64,000 bases of DNA from Leptodontidium sp. MPI-SDFR-AT-0119 (taxonomy: Eukaryota > Ascomycota > Leotiomycetes > Helotiales > Leptodontidiaceae): positions 372,001 through 436,000 of the forward strand of contig JAHLEZ010000035.1 in the NCBI GenBank assembly GCA_020726505.1. The letters run 5' to 3'. Positions within the stretch are counted from its first letter, which is position 1, and every line of letters starts with the position of its first letter. Under the pieces are notes generated by a model. It searched no databases, was not told the DNA's origin, and saw only the letters and a list, made by a program, of their open reading frames with translations. Position numbers and translations under genes: made by a program. Positions 38,230 through 49,866 of the stretch are shown here, piece by piece.

Positions 38230-39261
38230 CTACGGACAAGCAATCCTCGCCTCATCATCATACTCCACCTCCTTAATACCATCCTTTGTAATAACCTTAA
38301 CCAGCATGCCCTTGAAATCAATCGGCAATCTCCTCTTCAACTCATCTGTACACAACCGCAGCAACTTCAAGCCCTCCTCGTAGTCAATATCCGGATGATG
38401 ATGCTTATCGAGGATAGACAGGCAGTAGTACTGAGCGTAGCCGTGGGCGGCGTATGGGAGGGGGGCGAGCGACGCTAGGTAGTCGAGCCAGTAGAGGGAG
38501 GGGCGGGAGGTGATGGGGTCGAAGCCGCCGAGGAGGAGGTTGACGTTGTAGGGTTTGCGGGAGCGGAGGGAAGAGGCCAGTTCACCGCGGACGAAGTTGG
38601 CTACTGCGGAGGGGGAGAGGTCGATGCCGTTGCGCATGCTGTAGAGTTGGGCGTTGGCTTGGATGTATTCTGCGAATTGGACTGGAGGGGTTAGCTGGGT
38701 GTTTGGGGGTGTGGAGAGGAGGAGAGGAGTGTGTAAACAAGGGCCAGAGGAAATGAAGCTGTGGTACAGACGATAGAGCGGAGGGAGGGAGACAGAATTG
38801 AGAGGCCTGGGATAGCCTCTAGCAGCCAACGCCCGCCACGCATGCAAACCCACAAGGTTTGGAGATGCAGAAGCATGCCATTATCCACCTCTCGGCCTCC
38901 ACGGCAGTGGCCCTCGGAGAGCCAGCGGAGCGTCACTCCAATCCCAAGCCCAAGGCCAACTCAATCCTCTTCTCGTCTCTCTCATCACCCGCCTCTACCA
39001 TCCTCTCCCATTTAAATAAAACATATCAAAACCAAGCACTCACTAGTATCACCAGCCTCTCCCGAGAAAGCCATCAGTGTATGCTTATTCAACGCGCGCG
39101 TCTTGTCGTCCGAAGCCTTGAGAATGGTTGCACCTCGCATGGCAGCTTTGGAAGCCGCAACGAGGGTGAAGTCCTTGCCGGTGATGCCCAGTAATACCTC
39201 CCTGTTGACGCAAGAATGTTAGCAGATGGACTCTGGAGCTGAAGAGGGGGGAGATGTACAT
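38230..39261 (-). CDS. pre1: 20S proteasome subunit beta-4 (PRE1/PSMB2)
   Basis: Exons 39261-39260 (only A and T of the start codon), 39201-39044 and 38681-38230 give 203 aa, the expected size. The protein begins MEVLLGITGKDFTLVAASK, then RGATILKASDDKTR, LNKHTLMAFSGEAGDT, QFAEYIQANAQLYSMRNG, VRGELASSLRSRKPYNVNLL, LPYAAHGYAQYY and MLVKVITKDGI, matching yeast Pre1. Beta-4 is a non-catalytic subunit of the proteasome core; there is no N-terminal catalytic Thr propeptide, as expected. The initiator ATG is made only after splicing: the exon ending ...AAAAT is joined to G in the next exon (donor gtacat, acceptor caacag). Unspliced, the ATG would read into a different frame. A divergent promoter is shared with rrp9. 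Confidence 0.95.
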
Positions 39262-39817
39262 TTTGATTGTTTTGATGTGGCTGTAAAGGTTGGAGGGTTG
39301 ATGTTGTTGAAGTTGAATTGGAGAGGCTTTGGCGTAGTCTTGGGCCTTGAGGTTGATGCTCTCTCTACGCGTGGAGCTTGCTGCCTCTGCTGGAAGCTGG
39401 AGTGGAAGGGAGCTAGCGGCCGCCTAGGATTTGAAGGCTGGATCCAGGAACAAGACGAGAGAGAGGATGTCAGTCAGTGAAGACTGCGAAAAAAGAGAAG
39501 ATATTACAATGAACGAATTATATACATCTAGGGAATCACCAAGTTCTAGAATCAGAACAGATTATAATAGAATAAAATTAATGCCAAAACACTACAAATC
39601 TCCCAAGTCCAACAGTCCACTCCGCCAAGCCGAATACCCGCCCTAAACCTAATCCATCCTCTCACCGCCGGCAGAATATAATTTTCCCACCGCAGCTCCA
39701 CCAGCAGCAGCAGAAGCAGTGCAGCCTCGAAAAAAAGTTCAAATCTCCAAGTCCTATTCCTCCACGGCTTCACAACACCACTTCCTGGGACTTGTCACCA
39801 CCTCTACCGCCTCCACC
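39262..39817. promoter_or_regulatory. Bidirectional promoter between pre1 and rrp9
   Basis: 556 bases between two divergent housekeeping genes. It includes AT-rich stretches and a GCAGCAGCAG-type repeat near 39700-39722. No separate gene. Confidence 0.5.
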
Positions 39818-41662
39818 ATGTCCTCGTTCTTTACTCTTCCCTCTGCCAAGAAGCGGAAACGAATCGACGGTTCCAATTCCAATTCCACGCCCAAAAAACG
39901 AATTGCCTCCAGTAGTAGTACATCCAAATCCACATCCAAGCCCTCCTCGAAACCCGCTCCCAGGAGACCTCAGCGCGATGAAAGTATATCCGGCAGCGAC
40001 GACGAGAGCGATGGCGGTCGCGGCGCAAGAGACGACGACATGGATCTCGACCTAGAGAACGGAGTAAGTAGCAGTGAAGAGGGAGAAGGCGACGGCGGAT
40101 CCGACGAAGAAGAAACAGCAGCAGAACGCCGTCTCCGCCTCGCAGAACGCTACCTCTCCAACATCCGCGGCGAGGTTGAAGCCTCCACCGGTACAGGCGC
40201 CAATGCAGACCCGTCCTTCTTCGACGCCGAGGAAATAGACCGCGACCTCATCGCCGAGCGGCTCATTGAAGATGTCGCCGAGTCCAAGGGTCGCATGTAC
40301 AGGAACCTGGCTGCGGAACTGGATTTCGACTCCGCGACCCACAGTTGGTTCAGGTGGAATAGCGAGACGGTTACGAGTGTGGCTACATGTGCGCCGTGGG
40401 CGTATACAGTGACGAGGGATCTGGGATTGAGTAAATGGCGCATTCAGGATTTACCATCTCAACAATGGCTACCGAAAAAAGGGAAGAAGAAATCGAAAAA
40501 ACCTCCTCCTCCCCCAAAACGCAAGCCGGAACAAGTCAAATTCGTACGTGGCGACAAGAGGGAAATCAAGAATAACGGGTATCAAGGACATGTGGACACT
40601 ATCCTCACAGTGGCAGCATCACAAGATGGGAAATTTGTTGTCACAGGTGGGAAGGACAGAAGGATCGTAGTATGGGATGCAGAGACGTTGAAATGTCTAA
40701 GGGTATTCTCACAGCATCGAGATTCAGTCTGTGGACTTGCTTTCAGGAGAGGAACGAACCAGTTATATTCCGCTTCCAAGGACCGCACCATCAAGATCTG
40801 GAGTCTAGACGAACTCGCCTATGTCGAGACGCTCTTCGGTCATCAGGATGAAGTCGTCGATGTCTCTGCCCTGGCGCAAGAACGTTGCATCTCAGTCGGT
40901 GCGAGAGACCGCACAGCGAGGTTGTGGAAGGTTGTTGAGGAGACCCAGCTTGTGTTTAGAGGTGGTGGAGCCGAAAAGAAGTCACGCTCAAAATCCACAT
41001 CCTCTCGCCCCTCGGTACAGGAAGGCAGTATCGACCGCGTGGCTATGATCGATGAAGAGATGTTCGTCACTGGATCAGATAACGGCTCGTTATCGCTCTG
41101 GGTCGTACATAAGAAGAAACCACTCTTCGTCCTCCCACTCTGTCATGGTGTTGACCCTGCATTGAAAGTGGAGGATGTCTCTGCAGAGAAAACGCCAGAT
41201 GAGAAAGTCATTCCACAACCAACACCGAGATGGATCACAGCCCTGGCCACAATCCCGTATTCAGATGTCATCCTGACAGGGAGCTGGGACGGCGAAGTTC
41301 GAGCATGGAGAGTAAGCGAGGATAAGAAGAGGATTGAAGCCGTAGGAACCCTTGGACCTTCCGGTATCATTCCATTCTCCCGACCTCATTCGGAGTTACA
41401 AAATGGCGACGCTCCCAGTAGTGAAAACACAGACCAGGTCTCGCTCACAGCACCAGTCCGAGGGGTAATCAACGACATCTCACTCTTCGAACGGGGCGAT
41501 AGAGGGAAAGATGGTGTTTGTGTTGTTGTGGCAGTGGGTAAAGAGCATAGGATGGGACGGTGGAAGAAAGTAGATGGAGGGAAGAATGGGGGTGTTGTGT
41601 TTGAGATACCACTGGTTGAAGTAAAGATGAATGGTGTTGCTGAGGGAGAGACGGAAGAATGA
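39818..41662 (+). CDS. rrp9: U3 snoRNP-associated WD40 protein RRP9 (U3-55K)
   Basis: One uninterrupted frame; the start at 39818 (MSSFFTLPSAKKRKR) in a good context gives 614 aa. The N-terminal third is basic then acidic (KKRKR, stretches of Ser/Asp/Glu), followed by the RRP9-specific AERRLRLAERYLSNIRGEV and the long linker. WD40 repeats begin about residue 260 (GHVDTILTVAAS ... VVTGGKDRRIVVWD; HRDSVCGLAF ... SASKDRTIKIWS; GHQDEVVDVSAL ... SVGARDRTARLWKV; further repeats to the end). RRP9 binds the box B/C motif of U3 snoRNA and belongs to the small-subunit processome, acting in the nucleolus in early pre-rRNA cleavage. Another processome protein, UTP13, lies 17 kb away. The lack of introns fits a highly expressed housekeeping gene. 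Confidence 0.95.
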   Translation: MSSFFTLPSAKKRKRIDGSNSNSTPKKRIASSSSTSKSTSKPSSKPAPRRPQRDESISGSDDESDGGRGARDDDMDLDLENGVSSSEEGEGDGGSDEEETAAERRLRLAERYLSNIRGEVEASTGTGANADPSFFDAEEIDRDLIAERLIEDVAESKGRMYRNLAAELDFDSATHSWFRWNSETVTSVATCAPWAYTVTRDLGLSKWRIQDLPSQQWLPKKGKKKSKKPPPPPKRKPEQVKFVRGDKREIKNNGYQGHVDTILTVAASQDGKFVVTGGKDRRIVVWDAETLKCLRVFSQHRDSVCGLAFRRGTNQLYSASKDRTIKIWSLDELAYVETLFGHQDEVVDVSALAQERCISVGARDRTARLWKVVEETQLVFRGGGAEKKSRSKSTSSRPSVQEGSIDRVAMIDEEMFVTGSDNGSLSLWVVHKKKPLFVLPLCHGVDPALKVEDVSAEKTPDEKVIPQPTPRWITALATIPYSDVILTGSWDGEVRAWRVSEDKKRIEAVGTLGPSGIIPFSRPHSELQNGDAPSSENTDQVSLTAPVRGVINDISLFERGDRGKDGVCVVVAVGKEHRMGRWKKVDGGKNGGVVFEIPLVEVKMNGVAEGETEE

Positions 41663-42565
41663 AATGGTTGATGACTGGGCTGAAGTGAAGCGAGGAGAGA
41701 AGGATAAAGATGGAGATGCATTGTATGGAGTTCTGACTTGACGATCAATCACAGCATGGCACGGCATTAATGGTGTTGACGGTGTCATTACATTTATGTG
41801 TGCTTGCTAAAGTAGCTGCCCAAAGTAAAAGTGGCATTAACCTTTCCACTCACAGAGCCTCATGCTCTGCGCAACGAATAAACACACATCTCCTCCGCTC
41901 TATTCTCATATATTCATTCTTTCGATTGGCCGTACTCGAAACGAAGTGCGGCTGATTCTGAGGGTGCACTGCAACTCAGCTCCAGCCTCGCGGCCATTTG
42001 ATTTCACAGGGGGCCATTATCAAGCTACCTACCTCATCCGCACTACCGTAAAATTCCTCCTTCACTTGACTAGGCCGAGATCTACGACGAAAGAAGCACT
42101 CCGCCGGGCAGAACTGGCATGGGCATGACCACCCACCCTGTGACAAAAATATGCAACCTTACGAATATTCAAGCATTCTCAGCTCCAGACGAGCGTCTGC
42201 TCCTCATTTTGGCCCCCCCTAGGACGTGGGTTCGGAGGCACCTAGATGCTGTTTGTATGTAACCCAATCGATACGGAACAACAGGCCTCCAAAAGCTGAG
42301 GTTTCTACCTCTCTTTCCCGAGGTTCTCTGTTGTAGAAGATTTGATTAGGCTAGCTGAGCACCCGAACTAGTCACTACAAGAGCACTATTCTGCACGACC
42401 AATTGGGCCACACCCTGTTTAACGCCATATTGCCAGATAAGGAGAGATTTTAGGTAGAAGCTGAACTTCGCGGCCATGTCTTGGCTGAGGGTTGTTGCTC
42501 TGGTTCCTTTGAAGTCGCATTATTGTTCAACACCTGCGGCTCGTCTGACTACTTTCGCTCAATAC
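41663..42565. other. Convergent intergenic spacer
   Basis: No gene seen. 41663-41800 is the 3' flank of rrp9. Confidence 0.4.
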
Positions 42566-43425
42566 TCATCGCTTCACCGTGAGAGAGATGGGTGCTGTGG
42601 AGAATAGAACATCGTTATGGACAGGAATCGGCTGTGGACGGAGAATAGCTTGGAGATTGTTAGCAATACAGTTCACAATTGGATGGATGGAATTACACGT
42701 ACCATTGAGTTCCGCATCCACAGCTTCCGCAACGTAATACCGGCCCAGCCAGCAATTCAGGATAACATGACCGATGGGGCCCATAAATGAGACATCAGGA
42801 AATTGAGACTGTGCGTATGAAGTTGCGATTTCTTCATCCGGGAGTGTCGCATACGGAGATTGCCCAGTCATCATCTCATAGAACGTGGAACCCAATGCAA
42901 ATATATCGCCCTCAATCGAAAGGGTAGAACCGGGGCATTCGTGGTTCGCCGTGACTCCAACAAGCAATGGGCTTCCGTCGAGAGATGAGCCTCCAAAGTC
43001 AGCCAGTTTTGCATTCAATTCTGCGTCTAGGAGGACGTTGCTGCACCTCAAATCACCATGGATAACGTGATTGGAATGTAGGAATTGGAGCGCAGTGGTG
43101 ATCTGTTGACACCAGCGAAGTTTTTGTTCCGTGTTGCCAGGGTGTGTAGATTTGAGATGAGACCGAAGATCACCACCGGACGCAAACTGGAGGCGAAAAC
43201 CGCGTTCAAAAGATCCGTGATATTTCAAGATTGCTGGGTAGCCCCCTCGCTCTTGCAACCGCTCGTAGATTCTCCTTTCGACAGCAATTTCAGATTCATT
43301 CTCCACGCCGTGGGGGGTTTTGACGCGGTCTGAGTTGAGTGGTCAAGAGATATCATGCCTGAGTTCCCCCAGGCTACGATATCTTTGAAGGAAAATCCTG
43401 TCGGAAAATGGATTTCGTCGGACAT
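42566..43425 (-). pseudogene. Protein-kinase-like gene with a frameshift near the N-terminus
   Basis: Translation from ATG 43425 gives MSDEIHFPTGFSFKDIVAWGNSGMISLDHSTQT, then leaves frame at about 43327-43336. A neighbouring frame then continues VKTPHGVENESEIAVERRIYERLQERGG with the kinase fold: YPAILKYHGSF, FASGGDLRSHL, LHSNHVIHGDLRCSNVLLD (catalytic HGDLRCSN in place of HRDLKxxN), KLADFGG (DFG present) and DIFALGSTFYEMMTG. The N-lobe Lys is the K of VKTPH, which lies just past the break. The family (fungal kinases with IxAWGxxG ... VIKTPH) needs one more base there. An intron is proposed at 42702-42649. It may be a pseudogene or a one-base error. About 270 aa if repaired, short for a kinase. 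Confidence 0.65.
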
Positions 43426-44815
43426 CGTGGCTTGGAAGAGTTTCAGCTAATCTGTCGTGAACACAACGAAACCCCCTGGAGCAAGTCACGTGGAACTATC
43501 AGCCTTACCTAAAATAGCTAGTAGCGTGCTTTAACCGATTCTCATCACATACTTGGAGGAGGGCGTGGTAAAGTATAAGAATGTTATCGATACAATTGGC
43601 TCCTTCGTCGAAATCTCATACTTCTACCGTCCGACTCTGGATCGTCCAGGAATTCGCGCTGGCAAGAAAACCGAGCCTGTCTTTGGCACAAAAAAAGATG
43701 TCGACGCACTCATTTGTCACTGCTCTTGAAGAGGGTTTTCTGTAGCAGGCAGATGGTAAATTCGGCTTAGTTGCGGAGTGTTGGATTCAAGGGTACGTGT
43801 AGGGTGAGGTGTTGGACTTACTTGCATGAGTTCAAGTGGGAGGATATGGCTTTGGTGTGAGCGAGACGTGGTTTTCCGGATCGAGGCACAGTACGAAGGC
43901 CGATATCTTTTTCTTAGCCTACTTCGGGAACTGCGTGTTGTATAAATGTTGTGATATATCGTTCAAAGTGGTGTCAATGGATCTGGGGCTTAGTTTATTT
44001 TTTTTTTCGAACGTGTCTTTCTTCGGTGTATCAAATCCATCTGTATCCGAAACCAAGACGAACCGAATAACAATCACAAAATCGACGGGCTGCAGACTTA
44101 CGCGCCGGACTTTGGTAGATATGTGAGGTACGGCAACTCGATCTGCGAGTCTGGATTCTCCCAGCAGTGGGCAGCGATGCAGTGTAATGCAAGACAACGA
44201 AGTGAAGAGGCCGTTGAGAGGGTCAAGCGGGAACAGGGGACGCGGTAGATGTGATATTCAACTCCTACGTAAGGACGAAATGGGTATTCTAGAGAACCCA
44301 TTAGTGAGGTGCACAACTGCTCCAAGTAATGAAACAGACTTGAGAGGTAAAGCGTGATGGATGATGTGGGTGTCAAAAGGTCCTGACAGGAATGTGAGTT
44401 TATTGAGGTATAAGAGGACCTATGCTGCGCACGCAGACGACGCGAGAACGATAGACATGAGACGGCAGATTTGGACTAGACAAGTCTCCGATACTTTAGC
44501 CGCGTGGTTGAGTAGCTGTGAAGAGGTGTGAAGGGCGTGAAATAATATCGTATCATTATTTGGCCTCCGAGAGACTTCTAGATCCTCTGAATCCAGAGAC
44601 ATCTCCTTCCTAGTTGTGCTGGGCTAAGTGCCTGGCAATATTATTACAAAAATCTGACCTCTGTTCATCTGACCGATCAGCCACTCTCGGGCTGTCGGCT
44701 GACCATCTTTCTTCTACCGCGTCTTTCGATAGGGAGAGGTGGCCTGGCAGACCACTTGGGCATCTTCAACTTCCCACCTCCATTCATCAACTTTAAGTTC
44801 CTCACATCGCAAAAA
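43426..44815. other. Intergenic
   Basis: 1.4 kb. No frame has family, length or splice support. Bases 44640-44815 probably belong to the 3' UTR of the Sad1 gene. Confidence 0.45.
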
Positions 44816-46453
44816 TCACCTCTTAGCGACCGCCTTCCCCTTCCCTTTCCCACCACCCTCTCTTCGCCTCTCCCAAACCTGCAGGTAACTCTCCCCAAGA
44901 TACAACAACTCCCGCTGCGTCTTCTCCACAAACAAATCCTGCACAACGACCCACTCCTCCCTACCCCTATCACGAATCTGACACTTCCAAGCCCTCTTCT
45001 CCTGCTCGCCCTCCACAGCATCCTCTCTGCCCCTAACAGCCTCGTGCACGATATTCGCCACGAGATCATACCAGATCGGCTCACCAGGTGGATGTAATGC
45101 TGGATTCGGCTCCACATACGGCGACATGTCCAAATTTCTCGCATCGAATGTGACGATTGTAGGATTCCGCTCCTCGACGAACTTGTTCTTGCTGAACCGC
45201 TTGATGTGGAAGAGGAGGAAGGGTGGGAGGGGATGGAGTAGTCGGTATCGTTTCCGCTGGTTGAGATGTTCTTGTGCGTTCCGGCCGTCGTATTTACTCA
45301 GGATGTTGGTGAGTGGGATCTGTGGAATGATATTGCGTTCCAGCTCGTCTTGGAAGAGAGGGGCAGTCGGGAGGTCAAGTGTGAGGAACATGAAGCGGTT
45401 CACATCTGTTTGGACTGAGGCTGCTTCTTCGAATCGCAGACGGTCACCGGCGTCGGCTTTAGCGGTAATTGCTTGTGATTCTACTTTCAGCTTTCCTTGG
45501 AAAACGCGCTGGATCATACTGCTTCCTGGCTTGGTCTTGCTTCCTCCCAGTGCGAGATGTAGATTGTTCAAGAACCAGGACAAGAAATCGACGGGATCGG
45601 ATTGAGCGGTAAGGTTGAATCGCTTGCTTGATTTGAGGGAGATTTCTTGGAGGAGCTCATGTGGTGAGACGTGAGATTTGAATGCGCGCGGGTTCCAGAT
45701 CTTGCGAACAAGGATGGAGAGCCGTTTGACCAGTTCCGGAGACGTAGAGAAATCTTCCAGCATGAGGTAGTTTCGGAGAGGAGGTACATGCGATAATGCC
45801 TGTACTACGACGTTGAAGTAATCATTCTCCTTGATGTTATTCATACCCACAAACCCCGGCGCATATTCCTTTCCTCCTAGTGCCCAAGCTGTCTTTGCCT
45901 CTCTATCCAGCGCCATCACTTCCTCCTTCGTATACCGTGGATCAGACACGAATTTGATATCATCCAGACTCTTGTTTTTGACCTCGTAGCCTTCAGGCAG
46001 CACGTACACCTTCTGCGTCTGCATGTTGATGTATACATGATGGCCGACTTCCAGTGCATGGAAATAGGCGTGTGATTTTGGCCCTCGACCTTGATAGTAT
46101 TTCCCGCAGACCAGACAGGCGTACACGTTGATATTGGAGAGGGAGACTGAACAGAGCTTCTCGAAATCGAAATCCAGAACACCCCTCTTGATTGTATCGA
46201 GGTACAGATCATCAAATCCTTCTAACGGCGCGTCTTGCCGCAAAGGAGCTTTCGTTCTATCTTCATCCTCCTCATCCTCCTCGTCTGGGATTGTTTGCGC
46301 CTCCGCTAGGCTATGTTGTTCCATTCTTTGCTGGAGGGGGAGCTCGGAGCCATTATGTAGATCGTGGAAGTTGTCCACGCGGGATTTCTTGAAGGAGGGG
46401 GAATCGGTGCCTGCAACATCCTCGAGGGCTTCTGCAGCATATCGTTTGGCCAT
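44816..46453 (-). CDS. sad1: Tri-snRNP splicing factor Sad1/USP39 (inactive deubiquitinase)
   Basis: A single frame of 545 aa starting MAKRYAAEALEDV. An acidic region precedes a zf-UBP zinc finger at about residues 85-190 (YLDTIKRGVLDFDFEKLCSVSL, YACLVCGKYYQGRGPKSHAYFHALEVGHHVYIN). A ubiquitin-hydrolase-like domain begins GFVGMNNIKENDYFNVVVQAL and runs to about 525. In active USPs the Cys box reads GNTC; here the aligned position is Asp (KENDYFN), and the usual C-terminal His box is degenerate, as in USP39/Sad1, which is catalytically dead. It acts in the nucleus to assemble or stabilise the U4/U6.U5 tri-snRNP. The C-terminus is basic (GKGKGKAVAKR). No introns are seen. Confidence 0.95.
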   Translation of the reverse strand: MAKRYAAEALEDVAGTDSPSFKKSRVDNFHDLHNGSELPLQQRMEQHSLAEAQTIPDEEDEEDEDRTKAPLRQDAPLEGFDDLYLDTIKRGVLDFDFEKLCSVSLSNINVYACLVCGKYYQGRGPKSHAYFHALEVGHHVYINMQTQKVYVLPEGYEVKNKSLDDIKFVSDPRYTKEEVMALDREAKTAWALGGKEYAPGFVGMNNIKENDYFNVVVQALSHVPPLRNYLMLEDFSTSPELVKRLSILVRKIWNPRAFKSHVSPHELLQEISLKSSKRFNLTAQSDPVDFLSWFLNNLHLALGGSKTKPGSSMIQRVFQGKLKVESQAITAKADAGDRLRFEEAASVQTDVNRFMFLTLDLPTAPLFQDELERNIIPQIPLTNILSKYDGRNAQEHLNQRKRYRLLHPLPPFLLFHIKRFSKNKFVEERNPTIVTFDARNLDMSPYVEPNPALHPPGEPIWYDLVANIVHEAVRGREDAVEGEQEKRAWKCQIRDRGREEWVVVQDLFVEKTQRELLYLGESYLQVWERRREGGGKGKGKAVAKR

Positions 46454-47523
46454 TGTGGGTGGAGGAGGGAGATGTGGGTTGTGGTGTTGACAGCGTCTCG
46501 AGGTTGTTTGGATCGTGATTTTTTTGTCGCGAAGCTGGCTGGCTCTCTGTCTCGAGCAAACAGAGCAAACATTTCAGGCTCCGGGCGGGTAGGCTTGGCG
46601 CTCCCACCTCTCCTCCCCCTTTTCACCCCTTTAACAAGCGAGACCAGCCAACAACAATGATGTAAACAAAGACATTCAAAACATTTAGCACATTTAGCAC
46701 TTGTACCTAATCATAGAGATGACTGGACAGATAAGCGGTGTTGGTATCAGCATACGCCGCTGGATTCCGTGTCCCTTTCGGAGTTACCATATTCTCCTCC
46801 TAAATTCTCATCAACCGTTTTTCTATCGCCGATGCTTCACAAGTCTCTCTCTCTATCCTGCCATGCCTCTCTCCCCAAATCCACTTTATTTCCAACAATC
46901 CCTGTATTTTGCATGTTTCGAATCTATCTTGTAAGATCGCTTTCACTCCTCTTGCTTACAGATCTAGCTGAGAAATCAAAACCGACGATGAGCGGGCTAG
47001 CAAGTCCTCTCTCACTCCATCTTCCAAAGCACAGTATATGCCTTAATACCATGGCCTTTACCTCTGAATTTTCTCGTCTTATCACTCGGATTGGTTGTTC
47101 ATCTCGGCTTTGGAAGGGTCGGTCTTGAGCGGGCTTGGGCGGCATGCAAGTCGCATTTGTCAGCCCGCTTTAAGATCGAAAACGTGTGCCCTCTGACGTT
47201 GGTACCTCTTGAACCACCAAGAAGCATCATACGTTGAATTCCTTAAGAGGTGGGGTGTTATGGCGAACCCCATATCCGATAAGTACTTCCTGAGGCTTGT
47301 CGGACTTGGTATAAAGAAAAGGAGGTTCCACACAGAAATCCGTGTTCCATGAGCCCATTGAGACTAAGACCTTCCACTCATCACTTATTTTTCAATCTTG
47401 TAATCCTACGAGCATATTTATTGATTCAACAGAGTCCCAATCATTCTTTTACTCTCTTCAAGAACTCCCATTGCTCCGACCGGAGACCAATTTCCTCCCA
47501 TTCGTCTGAATTAGTTGATTGCG
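46454..47523. other. Divergent intergenic region
   Basis: Promoters of sad1 (leftward) and of the epimerase gene (rightward). No coding frame is supported. Confidence 0.45.
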
Positions 47524-48792
47524 ATGGCTCCTACCAAGATCCTCCTTACCGGAGTGACAGGATATATGTGAGTATTAAAAAATATTCCCAGATCATCTTC
47601 TGACTCGGAACAGCGGTGGTTCAATCCTCTCCATGCTTCTAAAGCCAAGCAGCGGCATCGTCCCAACACACACCATCTCCGTCCTCATCCGAGGCGAAGA
47701 AAAAGTCCCAACTTTCAAAGCCCTGGGCGTGACACCTATCCTCTTCCAAAGTCTCGATGAATCCGAACTACTCCGCAAGATAGCAAGTGAACATGACAGT
47801 AAGTTCTCATTCTACACGGCTTGCTCGGAACCCGTCTGACACAATCAGTCGTTATCCACACAGCATCTGGATACCACACCAACTCAGCCAAATCTCTAAT
47901 TCTCGGTCTGGGAGACAGAGTAGCAGCTACAGGTGCAAAAGTACACTACCTCCACGTAAGTTCTCCGTCTTCCTCACCGCATCAAGTCATGTCTAACAAT
48001 ATCTCCCCAGACAACGGGAACATCCAACCTAGGTGACCAACCCATCACAGGCGCCTACTCGGAATCCCACATCTTCAGCGACACTGAAGACATCTTTGCC
48101 TACGAAAAGAAGCGTGAAGCTCTCCAGATCTACGGCCAGCGCACAACAGACATCACGGCCATCGAGACCGGCCTGTCTGTCAATGTCCCTACCACCCTCA
48201 TCATGTCGCCAACCATCTACGGTATCGGAACAGGCCATTTTAATAAACTCTCCATCCAAGTCCCGAGTATTATGCGCTATGCCATCGCTGCTGGAAGGGC
48301 GGAGATGATTGGAAACGGTGAGGGAGCGTGGGACTTTGTTCATGTAGAGGATCTGGCAGAGTTGTATCTCATTCTACTCAAGAGGGTACTTGCTGGTGAA
48401 GAAGTCCCGGTAGGCGAGAAAGGTATTCTTTTCAGTGCCAGTGGGTGGTATCGATGGCGAGATCTGGCGAAGGGAATTGCGAATGCTTTGGTTGAACTTG
48501 GAGCGTTGGAGACGAAGGAGGTGGCTAGTATCAGTGTTGAAGAGGCGGCAAAGTGGGCAGGTGGGGATGTTTTCACTGCTGAGTTGGCGTTTGCCTCGAA
48601 GTGAGTTTTTCTCGTGCTGAAAATTGGCTGGTATAACTTTGCTGACGGTGGTGACACACCAGCTCGCGAACTGTTTCGGACATTGGTTTCAGCCTAGGTT
48701 GGAAACCAGTCAAGACGGAAGATGATTTCAAGGCTCATTTTGTGGAAGAAGCGAAATTGGTTGTGCAAAACTCCACTCCAAGGTTGTGGTAA
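47524..48792 (+). CDS. NAD(P)-dependent epimerase/dehydratase (extended SDR)
   Basis: Exons 47524-47567, 47614-47798, 47849-47955, 48011-48600 and 48663-48792 give 351 aa. The nucleotide-binding loop is ILLTGVTGYIGGS (TGxxGxxG across intron 1), followed by SVLIRGEEK, VVIHTAS and LHTTGTSNLGD. The region TLIMSPTIYGIGTGHFNKLS and WDFVHVEDLAELYLILLKR match fungal NAD-dependent epimerases. The classic Tyr-x3-Lys appears as YEKKR, consistent with a catalytic YxxxK. The substrate is unknown; relatives act on nucleotide sugars or on carbonyls in secondary metabolism. It is 2.4 kb from the monooxygenase/PKS pair, which may be chance. Confidence 0.9.
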
Positions 48793-49866
48793 TGGACTAC
48801 ACAAATACTTCGAAGCCGAAACTTTGAAATAGTTATTTAAAAAAATTTGGCCACAATTTCAAAGAAAAAGGACAGGGACATCGGGAAATTGTAAATTGGG
48901 GGATTTACGTGCAAGAAAGAAGTCGAATTTATTTTACATTTCCTGGGGACTTGTCTGGCAACTTGCTGTGAGGTGGGAACGGGATGGATGGTATTGAAAC
49001 TTCTGATGTTACAACTTCTTCAAAAACTTTGCATGCCAAATTTAATACATCCCGTGTTCCGGGATAGGAGGCGCCTTGAATGTTGTCTGGGACGAGTAAT
49101 TTTCCCCAAATTCACTTGTTCAATGCTCAAACATATGGGTTGTCGGTCTCGGATTATTCAAGATCCTCAAATTATTCGATTCAGCGGGAAGAGAAATAGT
49201 TTAAGACGATTTGAGTATGGTATGTTGTTGAATATGATAGAATATATTACCCAACAATAAATGACATTCGATACACGTAGCATACTCAAAAAATAACTCC
49301 CACCATCTACTGAGACCACTGAAAGTTATTACTTTAGCTGGGTCCGGTAGTATGAACATCGAAAGGGACATCAATTGAACATTACATTTATCCCCTTGAA
49401 GTGCAGAGCTCCCTTACGTTATTCACTTTCTGGACAACGCTCCACAGACATATTTCACAACTCCGAGGGGATTCAAAGATTAATTTCGTGGCCACTTCTA
49501 TCAATTTGCCTTCAGTTCAACATTCACATGAGAGGTATCCAGACTTCTTTGAGGCTAGAATGGGAAGCTTGAAGTCAACACACATGTGCAAGACAAATAT
49601 CTATCCTTGTCGTCATGAAGATGTCTAGGTTTATGCTTGACACTTTTTGACTAAAATACCGCCTATTCTATTTTAAACGACATCGTTCAAGTTTCTAAGG
49701 AAAGAAGCCGCTCGAAGCGCATCTAGTTCTATCATAACATCAAAATCCTTTTGTGTCCATTGTTCTCCAAATCTAGCTTAGAAATCTTCAAATTTCTCTA
49801 TACTTTCCGGAGGTTGCTTTAATACTCCGCAGAGTTGGGTACAAAACCCCACCAAGACTCCCCAAC
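48793..49866. other. Convergent intergenic spacer
   Basis: AT-rich, with no supported gene. It separates the epimerase from the 3' end of the monooxygenase. Confidence 0.4.
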
